Source: an uncultured Eubacterium sp. (GTDB lineage: Bacteria > Bacillota > Clostridia > Lachnospirales > Lachnospiraceae). Taken from it: DNA of 64,000 nt. Positions 24,386-33,899 of this stretch are shown piece by piece (position 1 is the stretch's first letter; every line of letters starts with the position of its first letter). The stretch spans positions 1 to 64,000 of the forward strand of contig CAJTRZ010000002.1 in NCBI GenBank assembly GCA_910578975.1, read 5' to 3'. The position numbers and the translations under genes are program-made. Under the pieces are notes generated by a model that saw nothing but the letters and a program-made list of their open reading frames with translations, did not search any database and was not told the origin of the DNA.

Positions 24386-24604
24386 ATGACACTAAAAGAA
24401 GCAAAAGTAGGAAGTACTGTTCAGGTAAAAAAAATGAATGGTGAAGGGGCGGTCAAAAGACGAATTATGGATATGGGTATAACAAAAGGTGTGACAGTCT
24501 ATATTAGAAAAGCAGCGCCATTAGGAGATCCGGTTGAAGTGACAGTGAGGGGATATGAGTTATCTTTAAGAAAAGCAGATGCAGAGATGATTGAGGTTGT
24601 CTAA
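24386..24604 (+). CDS. feoA: FeoA, second copy
   Basis: 72 residues, a more canonical FeoA: LKEAKVGSTVQVKKMNGEGAVKRRIMDMGITKGVTVYIRKAAPLGDPVEVTVRGYELSLRKADAEMIEV. The GDPVEVTVRGYELSLR end is the best-conserved part of the family. GGAAAGGAG serves the ATG. It stands before the second operator and feoB. Confidence 0.94.
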   Translation: MTLKEAKVGSTVQVKKMNGEGAVKRRIMDMGITKGVTVYIRKAAPLGDPVEVTVRGYELSLRKADAEMIEVV

Positions 24605-24620
24605 TTTTTTTTGCCAAATG

Positions 24621-24636
24621 GTTAGTTAAGACTAAC
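24621..24636 (+). promoter_or_regulatory. Second palindromic operator, upstream of feoB
   Basis: GTTAGTTAAGACTAAC repeats both 6-base arms of the operator at 24095-24110 exactly, differing only in the 4-base spacer. It lies 48 bases before the feoB start, which suggests that feoB has its own metal-controlled promoter; the -35/-10 pair here is unclear (GATAGTATAG at 24641-24650 is a candidate -10 region). Confidence 0.75.
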
Positions 24637-24684
24637 AAGTGATAGTATAGACAAATATATATAGTGAAAAGAAAGGAAATTGTA

Positions 24685-26805
24685 ATGAAAGTGAAGATTG
24701 CATTAGTTGGTAATCCCAACAGCGGAAAAACAACATTATTTAATGCTTTAACTGGATCGAACCAGTTTGTCGGTAACTGGCCGGGAGTTACGGTTGAAAA
24801 GAAAGAGGGCAGATTGAAAGGCTATAAAGATGTGAAACTTGTTGATTTGCCAGGTATTTATTCATTATCTCCATATACTTTGGAAGAGGTGGTTGCAAGA
24901 AATTATCTGATGAATGAAATGCCGGATGCTATTATTAATATTATAGACGGTACGAATATTGAAAGAAATTTATATCTTTCAACGCAGATTATAGAACTGG
25001 GAATTCCGGTTATTTTAGCTGTTAATATGATGGATGTAGTAGAAAAAAATGGCGACAGAATACATATTGGGAAATTAAGTGGAAAGTTAGGCTGTAAGGT
25101 TATTGAAATTTCGGCTCTGAAAGGCAAGGGAATCAAGGAATTAGCCAAAGAAGCTGTAAAACTTGCAGAAAGTAAAAAAGCAAATAAAATCGTGCATCAG
25201 TTTTCAGAGAAAGTTGAGGAAGTAATCAAAGAAACAGAAGGAATGTTACAAGATGAAATTTCAGAATCACAAAAGCGTTTCATTGCAATTAAGCTGTTAG
25301 AAAAAGATAAAAAACTTAAAGAAAACTTAAAAGTTATTCCAAATGTAAGCAAACAGATTGAAACACTGGAAAAGGATTTTGATGATGATACAGAAAGCAT
25401 TATAACAAATGAACGGTATGAATATATTTCATCCATTATAAAAGATTGTTATACAAAAGGAAAAAGTGGAAAATTAACAACATCAGATAAAATTGACAGA
25501 ATTGTAACCAATCGATGGTTGGCGCTTCCAATATTTGCTATAATTATGTTTGTTGTATATTATGTTTCTGTAACGACAGTTGGAACGATTGCAACAGATT
25601 GGACCAATGATGTACTGTTTGGAGAAATTATTCCACCAGCTGTCGAACAATTCCTTGCAACACTGAATTGTACAGGCTGGCTGCAAAGTCTGATATTGGA
25701 TGGTATTGTGGCTGGTGTCGGTGCTGTGTTGGGATTTGTTCCACAGATACTTATTCTGTTTATATTTCTTGCCTTTTTAGAAGCGTGTGGATATATGGCG
25801 AGAGTGGCGTTTATTATGGATAGAATTTTTAGAAAGTTTGGGCTTTCAGGAAAATCATTTATTCCTATGCTGATTGGCAGTGGTTGTGGTATTCCAGGAA
25901 TTATGGCGTCACGAACTATAGAAAACGACAGAGATAGAAAAATGACAATAATCACAACGACATTTGTGCCTTGTGGAGCAAAATTGCCGATTATCGCTTT
26001 GATTGCAGGGGCGTTGTTTGATGGAGCATGGTGGGTTGGACCAAGTGCTTATTTTGTAGGTATTGCAGCGATTATTGTTTCGGGTATTATTTTAAAGAAA
26101 ACAAAGATGTTTATGGGTGATCCAGCACCTTTTGTTATGGAACTTCCAGCATATCATTTACCAACAGTGGAAAATGTTTTAAGAAGTATGTGGGAAAGAG
26201 GCTGGTCATTTATTAAAAAGGCTGGTACAATAATTTTACTTTCAACTATTGTACTTTGGTTCCTAATGAATTTCGGATGGGTTGATGGAAGTTTTGGAAT
26301 GCTGGATATGGAAACACAATTAGATAACAGTATTTTAGCAAAGGTTGGCAGTGTAATTGCACCGATATTTAAACCACTTGGATGGGGAGACTGGAAAATG
26401 GCAGTTGCTGCAGTGACAGGTCTTATTGCAAAAGAAAATGTTGTCAGTACATTTGGTATGCTATTTGGATTTGGCTCAGAAATTGCTGAAGATGGTACAG
26501 AAGTATGGGGAAGTCTCGCAGGAAGTTTATCTGCAATTGCAGCGTACTCATTTTTAGTATTCAATTTATTATGTGCACCGTGTTTCGCAGCTATGGGTGC
26601 AATTAAGAGGGAGATGAATAATGCGAAGTGGTTCTGGTTCGCTATCGGGTACCAGTGTTTATTAGCATATGTCATTGGTATGATTATTTATCAGATTGGA
26701 ATGCTTGTAACAGGAGCGGTATTTGGTGTATGGATTGTTATGGCATTGCTGTTAGTACTCGGATTGCTATATTTACTGTTCAGGCCGGCAAAAAAAGTAA
26801 GATAA
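24685..26805 (+). CDS. feoB: FeoB, ferrous iron transporter
   Basis: 706 residues. The N-terminal G domain has G1 GNPNSGKT, G3 DLPGIYSLSPY and G4 NMMD, followed by a helical GDI-like domain and then the membrane part with two gate motifs, GSGCGIPGIMASR and FVPCGAKLPII, plus LCAPCFAAMGAI. It imports Fe(II) across the membrane. The longer reading from GTG 24664 includes the ribosome site AAAGGAA (24672-24678), so ATG 24685 is chosen. It follows two feoA genes and precedes a small Cys-rich protein. Confidence 0.96.
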   Translation: MKVKIALVGNPNSGKTTLFNALTGSNQFVGNWPGVTVEKKEGRLKGYKDVKLVDLPGIYSLSPYTLEEVVARNYLMNEMPDAIINIIDGTNIERNLYLSTQIIELGIPVILAVNMMDVVEKNGDRIHIGKLSGKLGCKVIEISALKGKGIKELAKEAVKLAESKKANKIVHQFSEKVEEVIKETEGMLQDEISESQKRFIAIKLLEKDKKLKENLKVIPNVSKQIETLEKDFDDDTESIITNERYEYISSIIKDCYTKGKSGKLTTSDKIDRIVTNRWLALPIFAIIMFVVYYVSVTTVGTIATDWTNDVLFGEIIPPAVEQFLATLNCTGWLQSLILDGIVAGVGAVLGFVPQILILFIFLAFLEACGYMARVAFIMDRIFRKFGLSGKSFIPMLIGSGCGIPGIMASRTIENDRDRKMTIITTTFVPCGAKLPIIALIAGALFDGAWWVGPSAYFVGIAAIIVSGIILKKTKMFMGDPAPFVMELPAYHLPTVENVLRSMWERGWSFIKKAGTIILLSTIVLWFLMNFGWVDGSFGMLDMETQLDNSILAKVGSVIAPIFKPLGWGDWKMAVAAVTGLIAKENVVSTFGMLFGFGSEIAEDGTEVWGSLAGSLSAIAAYSFLVFNLLCAPCFAAMGAIKREMNNAKWFWFAIGYQCLLAYVIGMIIYQIGMLVTGAVFGVWIVMALLLVLGLLYLLFRPAKKVR

Positions 26806-26913
26806 ATATTAATACAAAATAAGTACAAATTTTGTAAGTCATTGCATCTGGCAGGAATTTAACTGGGCATTTTATTCTTGCCAATGCGAACAATCATGAA
26901 GAAGGAGATTTTT

Positions 26914-27060
26914 ATGAATGGAACAGTAGGAACATTTATTGTACTGGTTTTGCTGGTAGCAGTGATATGTATCGTAGTAAGAAGTATGATTAAGGATAAA
27001 AAAAGTGGGAAATCCCTACAATGTGGTGGGGATTGTAGAAAATGCAAAGGATGTCATTAA
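26914..27060 (+). CDS. FeoB-associated Cys-rich membrane protein
   Basis: 48 residues: a single N-terminal membrane helix (about 4-24: VGTFIVLVLLVAVICIVVRSM) and a cysteine-rich tail CGGDCRKCKGCH. This is the small FeoB-associated Cys-rich protein family found after feoB in Clostridia, possibly an iron relay or FeoC substitute. AAGGAG lies eight bases before ATG 26914; an in-frame upstream start at 26878 lacks this. A terminator follows immediately. Confidence 0.9.
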   Translation: MNGTVGTFIVLVLLVAVICIVVRSMIKDKKSGKSLQCGGDCRKCKGCH

Positions 27061-27063
27061 ATT

Positions 27064-27087
27064 AAGGCGGTTTTATTCCGCCTTTTT
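27064..27087 (+). terminator. Terminator of the feo operon
   Basis: AAGGCGG (27064-27070) pairs with CCGCCTT (27078-27084) and runs into TTTTT. Confidence 0.88.
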
Positions 27088-27105
27088 GCTGTTTAGGAGA
27101 GGGTT

Positions 27106-27804
27106 ATGTTTTTAGAAGTGAAAGGATTGAAAAAAAGTTTTGGTGAAGGAAGTAACAAAAATGAAGTCATTAAAGGTGTGGACTTTGAAGTGGAAAAAGG
27201 AGAGGTTTGCGTATTTTTAGGTCCTTCCGGATCAGGAAAAACGACGTTATTAAATATTATTGGTGGAATCGATTGTGCTGATGAAGGGTTTGTATCAATT
27301 AATGGAGAAAAAATTGTCAATATGAAGGAAAAAGATTTGACACAATATAGAAGAAAGCATTTGGGATATGTTTTTCAAATGTATAATCTTATTCCAAACT
27401 TAAATGTAAAGGAAAATATTGAGGTGGGTGCATACTTAAGTGACAATCCTCTGGAGATAAATGAATTATTAAAGATTCTGGGGTTGTATGAGCATAGACA
27501 CAAACTTCCAAATCAGTTATCCGGGGGTCAGCAGCAAAGAACCGCTATTGGCAGAGCGATTATTAAGAATCCGAATATTTTATTGTGCGATGAGCCGACA
27601 GGTGCGTTGGATTATAATACATCAAAAGATATCTTGAAATTGATAGAAGATATCAATCAAAAATATGACAATACGATTATTATTGTGACACATAATGATG
27701 CAATCAAAAATATGGCAGATAAAATCATAAAACTAAAAGACGGAAGAATTAAGACAATCTATAGGAACGAGAATAAAATTGCTGCCAGTCAATTGGATTG
27801 GTAA
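27106..27804 (+). CDS. ABC transporter ATPase (MacB/LolD type)
   Basis: 232 residues. Walker A GPSGSGKTT, Q-loop VFQMYNLIP, signature LSGGQQQRTAIGRA and Walker B ILLCDEPTGALD are the hallmarks of ATPases that partner FtsX-like permeases in macrolide, bacteriocin or lipoprotein export. GGAGAGG serves the ATG. It overlaps nothing and is followed after 13 bases by its permease. No histidine kinase/response regulator pair of the bacitracin type is adjacent, so its inducer is unknown. Confidence 0.92.
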   Translation: MFLEVKGLKKSFGEGSNKNEVIKGVDFEVEKGEVCVFLGPSGSGKTTLLNIIGGIDCADEGFVSINGEKIVNMKEKDLTQYRRKHLGYVFQMYNLIPNLNVKENIEVGAYLSDNPLEINELLKILGLYEHRHKLPNQLSGGQQQRTAIGRAIIKNPNILLCDEPTGALDYNTSKDILKLIEDINQKYDNTIIIVTHNDAIKNMADKIIKLKDGRIKTIYRNENKIAASQLDW

Positions 27805-27817
27805 GGGGGGGGATAAA

Positions 27818-30088
27818 ATGAAAAATCCGTTAATCAAAAGGCTGCCACGAGAGTTAAAAGCTGATTTTGTGAAATATTTAGTATTATTTTTGTTTATGAC
27901 ATTGACAATAGGGTTTATCTCAGGCTTTTTGGTAGCTGGAGGCAGCCTCAAGATAGCATATGATGAGAGTTTTGAAAAATATAATATAGAATATGGACAT
28001 TTTGTTTTGAAAAAAGAAGCTGATAACTCTTTGTTTGAGTCGATTGAAAGGGAAAAGGTATCTGTTTATAAAAATTATTATATGAACATTGATACAGATT
28101 CTAATTTGGATGGAAGAACAAATAGTACCCTTAGAATTTTTAAAAACAGAGAGCATATAAATAAAGTTTGTATAATGAAGGGTAAACTTCCGGTCTCAGA
28201 TAAGGAAATTGCCATTGATAGAATGTATGCTAACAATAATAATATTTCAGTGGGAGATTCGATAAAAGTAGGTGAAAAGAAATTAAAAGTAACAGGATTC
28301 GTTGCATTATCTGATTATAGCGCTATGTTTTCAAATAATACGGATTTGATGTTTGATGCTGTATTGTTTGGTGTTGCCATTGTGAGCGATGATTTGTTTG
28401 AGAATTATAATTACAATATAAATTTTTGTTATTCATGGTTGTATGATACGGTGCCGCAAAGTGATGAGGAAGAAAAGGAAGTATCAGATTCTTTTTTGAA
28501 GAAACTATATAAAAATGTATATATGTCTGGAAATGAAATAGAAACGTATGTACCAAGATATCAAAATTCGGCAATTAATTTTACGGGAAATGATATTGGT
28601 GGTGATCAGGGTATGATGTTAATATTGTTATATATCCTGATTGCAATACTTGCATTTGTATTTGCAGTAACTATAAATCATACTATTGAGAGAGAGTCTG
28701 CTGTAATAGGAACATTAAGGGCAATAGGATATTCAAAAATAGAGTTGGTAAGGCATTATTTAATGCTTCTGGTGTTCGTATCTGTTGCATCTGCTGTTAT
28801 TGGTAATGCTTTAGGGTATACACTTTTTAAATCAATGGTTGCATCTTTGTATTATGAAAGTTACAGTCTGCCTACGTATGAAACAATCTGGAATGGCAAT
28901 GCATTCGTTTTAACTACAGTAATCCCGATGGCAATTATACTGGTAATCAATCTATACTCTCTAACGAATAAGATGTCATTAAGTCCATTGAAGTTTATCA
29001 GAAGAGATTTAAATAGGAGTAAGAAAAAGAAGGCATTTCGATTGAATTCAAATATAAAATTTATAACACGTTTTAGATTAAGAATTATTTTTCAAAACAA
29101 ATCCAGTTATATTACATTGTTTATCGGAATTGTCTTTGCCAATATCATATTATTATTTGGAATGATGATGCCGCCATTATTAGGACATTATCAGAATAGT
29201 ATTATTGATAATATGATAGCCAGATACCAGTATATTTTAAAGAAGCCAGTAGAAGTAAAAACAAAAGATGCTGAGAAATATGCTATGACTACACTTCAGA
29301 TCAATAAAGCGTCAATCAGTGAAGAAATCAGTATTTATGGAATTGAAAACAACAGCAGGTATATAAAGGATACACCGATAAATGGCTATTATATTTCAAG
29401 CTCAATGTCAGAAAAATATAAAATAAAAAAAGATGAAACAATTGTCTTAAAAGAAAAATATAATGATAAGCAGTATCAGTTTCAGGTAAAAGGGATTATT
29501 GACTATCCGGGAAGTCTTGTTGTGTTTATGAATAAGAATGAATTTTGTAAAGTATTCGAACAAGAAGAAAATTATTATACAGGTTATTTTTCTAATAGAA
29601 AATTAAATATAGCAGAAAAAAATGTAGCCAGTGTCATAACAGAAGAAGATTTGACAAAAACTTCCCGCCAATTAAATGTTTCTATGGGAAATATGTTCTA
29701 TATGGTAGAGGGGTTTGCGATTGTATTATTCATTATGCTAATTTATTTATTGACTAAATTGATTATTGAAAAAAATATCAATGCAATTTCGATGGTAAAA
29801 ATATTAGGATATAATAATAAAGAAATTGGAAAACTTTATGTAATTGCTACGACATGGGTTGTTCTGATATCTGTATTTCTTAGTTTATTTATAGCATCGG
29901 GGTTGATTCATATGATTTATTTTGAAATGATGAAAGGATATTCGGGATGGCTGACATTATACATTGCACCGAGTATTTATATACAAATGTTTATGATAGG
30001 AATTGGATGCTATGCTTTGATGGTGTTAATGCAATTTAGAAAAATAAAGAAAGTACCAATGGACGCAGTACTAAAAAATGTTGAATAG
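27818..30088 (+). CDS. FtsX-like ABC transporter permease
   Basis: 756 residues. A first membrane helix (about 17-38) is followed by a large extracellular domain of roughly 230 residues, a block of three helices (about 265-390) with the FtsX motif GTLRAIGYSKIELVRHYL, another helix and extracellular domain, and three final helices with the matching VKILGYNNKEIGKLYVI. That is two FtsX domains in one chain, as in the large permeases of lipid or peptide export. A run of G (GGGGGGGG) before ATG 27818 gives the ribosome site; the upstream reading from 27779 would overlap the ATPase gene. Substrate unknown. Confidence 0.9.
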   Translation: MKNPLIKRLPRELKADFVKYLVLFLFMTLTIGFISGFLVAGGSLKIAYDESFEKYNIEYGHFVLKKEADNSLFESIEREKVSVYKNYYMNIDTDSNLDGRTNSTLRIFKNREHINKVCIMKGKLPVSDKEIAIDRMYANNNNISVGDSIKVGEKKLKVTGFVALSDYSAMFSNNTDLMFDAVLFGVAIVSDDLFENYNYNINFCYSWLYDTVPQSDEEEKEVSDSFLKKLYKNVYMSGNEIETYVPRYQNSAINFTGNDIGGDQGMMLILLYILIAILAFVFAVTINHTIERESAVIGTLRAIGYSKIELVRHYLMLLVFVSVASAVIGNALGYTLFKSMVASLYYESYSLPTYETIWNGNAFVLTTVIPMAIILVINLYSLTNKMSLSPLKFIRRDLNRSKKKKAFRLNSNIKFITRFRLRIIFQNKSSYITLFIGIVFANIILLFGMMMPPLLGHYQNSIIDNMIARYQYILKKPVEVKTKDAEKYAMTTLQINKASISEEISIYGIENNSRYIKDTPINGYYISSSMSEKYKIKKDETIVLKEKYNDKQYQFQVKGIIDYPGSLVVFMNKNEFCKVFEQEENYYTGYFSNRKLNIAEKNVASVITEEDLTKTSRQLNVSMGNMFYMVEGFAIVLFIMLIYLLTKLIIEKNINAISMVKILGYNNKEIGKLYVIATTWVVLISVFLSLFIASGLIHMIYFEMMKGYSGWLTLYIAPSIYIQMFMIGIGCYALMVLMQFRKIKKVPMDAVLKNVE

Positions 30089-30098
30089 ATGTTATTGT

Positions 30099-30127
30099 AA
30101 AAGGGACCGTTTTAAACAGTCCCTTTT
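30099..30127. terminator. Terminator between ABC permease and SGNH hydrolase genes
   Basis: AAAAGGGAC (30099-30107) pairs with GTCCCTTTT (30119-30127); it serves the convergent genes on both strands. Confidence 0.85.
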
Positions 30128-30134
30128 GATTTTC

Positions 30135-31718
30135 TTATTTTACTGAAATTTTGGTTGCTTTGGAGCGATAACTATTACATTTTGTATTTGAGTATATAGA
30201 TTTAATTTTGTAATAGTATTTTTTGCCTTTCTTTTTGTTTTTATCTGTATATTTTGCGGATGTTGTGGTTGCAATCTGCGTATAGGAAGATTTTCCTGCC
30301 ATTTTACGATATACATAATATTTTACTGCATTTGTATTTTTCTTCCATGTTATTTTTATGTTTGCATATTTTTTGCCTTTTGTCGTACCACCAGTTTTCT
30401 TAACTTTAACATTCGTAGGTGTTACTAACTTTACACGGACACTTCGTGTTAATTTAATACCACTGTCTGTTGTGGCAGTAATCGTCGCAACGCCGACCTT
30501 TTTTGCAGTAATTGTTCCATTTTCATCTACTGAAACGATAGAAGGCATACTACTGGTCCAGGTAATTTTGTCAGTTGTGTCTTCAGGAGAAAGAATCATA
30601 CTATAAGTATGGGTATCTTTGCGGTGAAGTGATAGAGTGCCCTCCGTAATGGTGAAACCAATGGAAGGCTGAATAACGTTTACAGTACATAAAGTCATGA
30701 GTCCGCTGTCTGTAGATGCCATTACCATAGAAGTCCCGGTTGAAATACCAGTGATTGTTCCGGTTTTTCTGTTAACACCTACTTTATCATCATTAAGACT
30801 GGAATAGGTAATCGTGTCTGTGGAAGAATTCATCACAGGGTTTTCTTCATTATATTTTAAATGTGCATTGATGGAGGTAGATTCTCCCTTTTTTAACTCA
30901 ATAGAATAGTCAGTTAAATTTAATGCAGCATCAGCAATATTTTGTAATTTAACTGCTGTTTCAGTTTCTAAAGATGTAATAAGATTGTTGGAATCATAAT
31001 CACTTTCCGGTAAAAACTGATTGTTAAAGGCAGATTTATTAAAAATTGTCTGATATAGTACACACGCTGCTAAATAACTTCCCTCTAGAGATGGATGAAT
31101 CATGTCAGTATTGTAAAGATTGATTTCAGGATATGTATTTATACAGCGGGTGTAATAAAGACCGGCAGGTGCCAGAGAGCAATCCAGTAATCCGCTTAAA
31201 TAGTAATAATTTTTGTTCATGTAATACTGAAGAGTGTTATGATCAAAATAAATGGAAGATCCATTAATTGTAAAATCACGTCCCATGAAATCAGCCTGTG
31301 TTTCATAAAGAACAGTTTTGGCTCCAGAATTGTCAATTGCCGTTTTTAATGTAGTTAATGCAGACTCTGTTTTTTCTATATTCTGCATAATAGGCTCTCG
31401 GTGTTCCTGAAGGACGACGTAATCCCATTTTTCCATTGCCAGAGTATTCATTATCTCTGTATTATAAGAATTACCAGAAGTAGCAAATTGTGAGAGTTTA
31501 TAGTTCGAAGCAGTTATAGTTTTAATTTCACAATTGATATTGTCAGCTTTGGCAAGTCCCTCAATCATAAATGGCATATTATTATAATATGTAGAGCTGT
31601 TTCCAATAAATAAAATTTTAATAGGTGTTGTCTCATCCGCCTGAATGAAAGTATTCATGTTAAAGAGGCTGATGGAAACAAAAAAAATCAGTAAAAATAT
31701 TCTCTTAAGATTTCTCAT
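30135..31718 (-). CDS. Secreted SGNH hydrolase (DUF4886-like) with Big_2 and fibronectin-like domains
   Basis: 527 residues. A signal peptide (MRNLKRIFLLIFFVSISLF) leads into a hydrolase domain with FIGNSSTYYNNMP, the block-I serine region of the DUF4886 branch of SGNH esterases, and DMIHPSLEGSYLAA, which supplies the catalytic Asp-His. Two Big_2-like domains follow (ending YSSLNDDKVGVNRKTG... and WTSSMPSIVSVDENG...), then a C-terminal fibronectin-III-like module (ITWKKNTNAVKYYVYRK). It is probably an exported carbohydrate esterase. AAGGAG stands eight bases before ATG 31718, against a longer reading from 31736. Confidence 0.87.
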   Translation of the reverse strand: MRNLKRIFLLIFFVSISLFNMNTFIQADETTPIKILFIGNSSTYYNNMPFMIEGLAKADNINCEIKTITASNYKLSQFATSGNSYNTEIMNTLAMEKWDYVVLQEHREPIMQNIEKTESALTTLKTAIDNSGAKTVLYETQADFMGRDFTINGSSIYFDHNTLQYYMNKNYYYLSGLLDCSLAPAGLYYTRCINTYPEINLYNTDMIHPSLEGSYLAACVLYQTIFNKSAFNNQFLPESDYDSNNLITSLETETAVKLQNIADAALNLTDYSIELKKGESTSINAHLKYNEENPVMNSSTDTITYSSLNDDKVGVNRKTGTITGISTGTSMVMASTDSGLMTLCTVNVIQPSIGFTITEGTLSLHRKDTHTYSMILSPEDTTDKITWTSSMPSIVSVDENGTITAKKVGVATITATTDSGIKLTRSVRVKLVTPTNVKVKKTGGTTKGKKYANIKITWKKNTNAVKYYVYRKMAGKSSYTQIATTTSAKYTDKNKKKGKKYYYKIKSIYSNTKCNSYRSKATKISVK

Positions 31719-31736
31719 AATAAATTCTCCTTGCAA

Positions 31737-32004
31737 ATTATAAATTAATTAAGTATTATAATAGTAAATTTTTTTGATGAAAAAAAGAAAAAAATGTGAA
31801 TTTTTGTATCAATTTTATATCGCTTTTGATTGATAAAGTGTTCAATGTTATTTGAAGTAGTTTTTTCAGAAGAAGAAATTATTAGCAGGGAGTAGAAAAT
31901 TAATAAAGAAAGGATGAAATGCAAACAAAGTTTTTTTACTCTTAATGTTTGCGTCTTTCAAATACAAAATGTGGATGAAAGACTTGGTACAGATTATGAG
32001 AATT
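31737..32004 (+). promoter_or_regulatory. Leader region of the SsuA-like gene, with a short upstream frame
   Basis: The stretch is AT-rich. AAAGGA (31909-31914) is followed by an eight-codon frame, ATG 31919 to TAA 31945, whose stop overlaps the ATG at 31945 that opens the long frame of the next gene. GCAAACA (31921-31927) can pair with TGTTTGC (31946-31952). No TPP or other riboswitch consensus was found. Confidence 0.4.
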
Positions 32005-32985
32005 ATGAAAAAAATTATGTCACTGACAATGGTTGCAGTGATGGCAGTAACAATGACAGCCTGCGGAGGCGACAGCAGCAAGAAGGAAGATGACAATAAG
32101 CTTGTTATCAGATACCAGAAAAGTATTGCTTATGCACCGGTTATGGTTATGGCAGAAAAAAATATGATTGCCAAATACTATGACAAAGATGTAGAAGTAG
32201 ATTGTCAGGTTGAAAAAGATGGAAACACAATTAAAGAAGGTGTATCCAGTGGAAATATTGATGTAGGAACAGTGGGATTACCACCGGCTGCAGTAGGTAT
32301 ACTGTCAGGAAGTAAGTACAAAATTTTTACAGGTATTTCTGCACAGCCATATTCAATTGTGACAAACCAGAAAGATATTAAAACACTGAAAGATTTAAAA
32401 GATAAAAACATTCAGGTGGGAGTACTTAGTACAAACAGTCAGGGACATATTTTGTTAGGTCTGGCTGCAAAAGCAGAATTAGGTGATGCACATGCATTTG
32501 ATAATGTTTTGAATCCGGTAGACAATGCATCAGGATTTGATGGAATTAAAAGTGGTTCAATTAAAGTACATGTTGTAATTTCTCCATATAATTTTAAGGA
32601 GTTAGCAGTAGAAGGAACACACGAAATTCCAGTAAGTAAAGATGTTTGGGTACCAGGAGATACATCTATCGTAGGTATTGCTTCTAATGATTTATATGAG
32701 AATAATAAAGATTTATATAATGCAGTATGTAAAGCTTTAGAAGAAGCAATGACTTATGTTAAAGAAAATCCGGAAGAAACAGCAAAACTTGTAAAAGAAA
32801 AGTTAGAGTTAGATGATAGTGTAGAAGACATTGTTACATGGATGACAGATTCAAGATCACAGTATTCTACAGAATTACAGGGTGTTGGAGACTTTATGAA
32901 TTTCATGAAAGATGAAGGATTCTTGGAAAATGAATATTCAGGAAATCTTAGTGATCTTATCTATGATGGGGTAAAAGGAAACTAA
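32005..32985 (+). CDS. ABC transporter substrate-binding lipoprotein (SsuA/NMT1-like)
   Basis: About 326 residues. The signal peptide MKKIMSLTMVAVMAVTMTAC ends in a lipobox cysteine. The mature part has the NMT1/SsuA-type fold: IRYQKSIAYAPVMVMAEKNMI, EGVSSGNIDVGTVGLPPAAVGILSG, and NPEETAKLVKEKLELD near the end. Such proteins bind sulfonates, nitrate, taurine or thiamine precursors; the ligand cannot be fixed. The frame is open from 31945, but ATG 32005 gives the best signal peptide; initiation is weak by sequence and may depend on the upstream short frame. A strong hairpin separates it from the permease gene. Confidence 0.87.
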   Translation: MKKIMSLTMVAVMAVTMTACGGDSSKKEDDNKLVIRYQKSIAYAPVMVMAEKNMIAKYYDKDVEVDCQVEKDGNTIKEGVSSGNIDVGTVGLPPAAVGILSGSKYKIFTGISAQPYSIVTNQKDIKTLKDLKDKNIQVGVLSTNSQGHILLGLAAKAELGDAHAFDNVLNPVDNASGFDGIKSGSIKVHVVISPYNFKELAVEGTHEIPVSKDVWVPGDTSIVGIASNDLYENNKDLYNAVCKALEEAMTYVKENPEETAKLVKEKLELDDSVEDIVTWMTDSRSQYSTELQGVGDFMNFMKDEGFLENEYSGNLSDLIYDGVKGN

Positions 32986-32999
32986 ATAGAAAGACTTAT

Positions 33000-33060
33000 A
33001 GCAAAAAACATAGCACGGTTGTTAATTTACTTTTAGCATTTGGTTGTTATGTTTTTTGCT
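33000..33060 (+). terminator. Hairpin between binding-protein and permease genes
   Basis: AGCAAAAAACATA (33000-33012) pairs perfectly with 33048-33060 over 13 bp, with a 35-base loop. Without a clear run of T after it, it probably acts as a partial terminator or 3' stabiliser, giving more binding protein than permease. Confidence 0.6.
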
Positions 33061-33113
33061 GTATATAGAAACTATTATTAAGAATATATAATTGTTATTA
33101 AGGAGTCATAATA

Positions 33114-33899
33114 TTGAAGAAGAAAACTAAAGGATTATTAGCACAGATTATATTTGTTGTTTTCATAGTAGCCATATGGGAAATAGTAGCATATAACTTT
33201 GCTAAAGCAGGAAATTCAAATTTATTTCCATCATTTAAAACAATTTTTGACAGAATGATATGGGGATTTACGGAAAAAGGATTTGGCAGTATTATGGGGC
33301 ATTCGTTGTTATTAATGCTTGAAGGTCTTGGTATTGGAATCGGACTGGCGGTTATTTTATCGGGATTATCTGTTATATCAGATACATTCGCTGCTGTATA
33401 TAATATGATTGTATCGATGTTTGATTTAATTCCGGGTATCGCATTGATTTCGGCAATTATCATCTTCTTATATGGACAAAATGATATTGCAATTATTTTA
33501 TTAGTAGTTCATTCTGTTGTATGGCCTATGTCACGTAGTATTATTGATGGTTTTAATGCTGTACCAAAGTTATATTTGGAAGTAGGTCAGAATATTGGTC
33601 TGTCACCAGTTAAACTGTTGTTTGGTGTTTTCATTCCTGCGGCAATGCCTAGAATTTTTTCAGGTATTAAAGTAGGCTGGGCGAGAGCATGGAGAGGTCT
33701 GATTAGCGCAGAGATGGTTTTTGGCGGAGCAGGAACCATAGGTATGGGATATTATATAACACAGAGACGTGACAATAGTGATTTGGCCAGTATATATGCA
33801 ACAATTATTATCATAATTATTATTGGACTTATTGTGGAATATGGTATTTTCAGAACAGTCGAAAATAAAACATTTAAGAAATGGGGTATGACACGATGA
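33114..33899 (+). CDS. ABC transporter permease (SsuC/TauC type)
   Basis: 261 residues with about six membrane helices. The EAA-type loop YLEVGQNIGLSPVKLLFGVFIPAAMPRIFSGIKVGWARAWRGLISAEM is the SsuC/TauC signature. Translation starts at a TTG (33114), eight bases after AAGGAG. Its TGA stop overlaps the ATG of the ATPase gene (ATGA), which indicates coupled translation. Confidence 0.92.
   Translation: MKKKTKGLLAQIIFVVFIVAIWEIVAYNFAKAGNSNLFPSFKTIFDRMIWGFTEKGFGSIMGHSLLLMLEGLGIGIGLAVILSGLSVISDTFAAVYNMIVSMFDLIPGIALISAIIIFLYGQNDIAIILLVVHSVVWPMSRSIIDGFNAVPKLYLEVGQNIGLSPVKLLFGVFIPAAMPRIFSGIKVGWARAWRGLISAEMVFGGAGTIGMGYYITQRRDNSDLASIYATIIIIIIIGLIVEYGIFRTVENKTFKKWGMTR

Noticed and set aside
26154..26675. 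Long minus-strand frame (173 codons) under feoB
   Set aside because: Antisense shadow of an intact, highly conserved gene.
31737..32004. TPP (thiamine) riboswitch before the NMT1/SsuA-like binding protein
   Set aside because: The conserved CTGAGA and ACCTGATCTGGATAATGCC-type blocks are absent.
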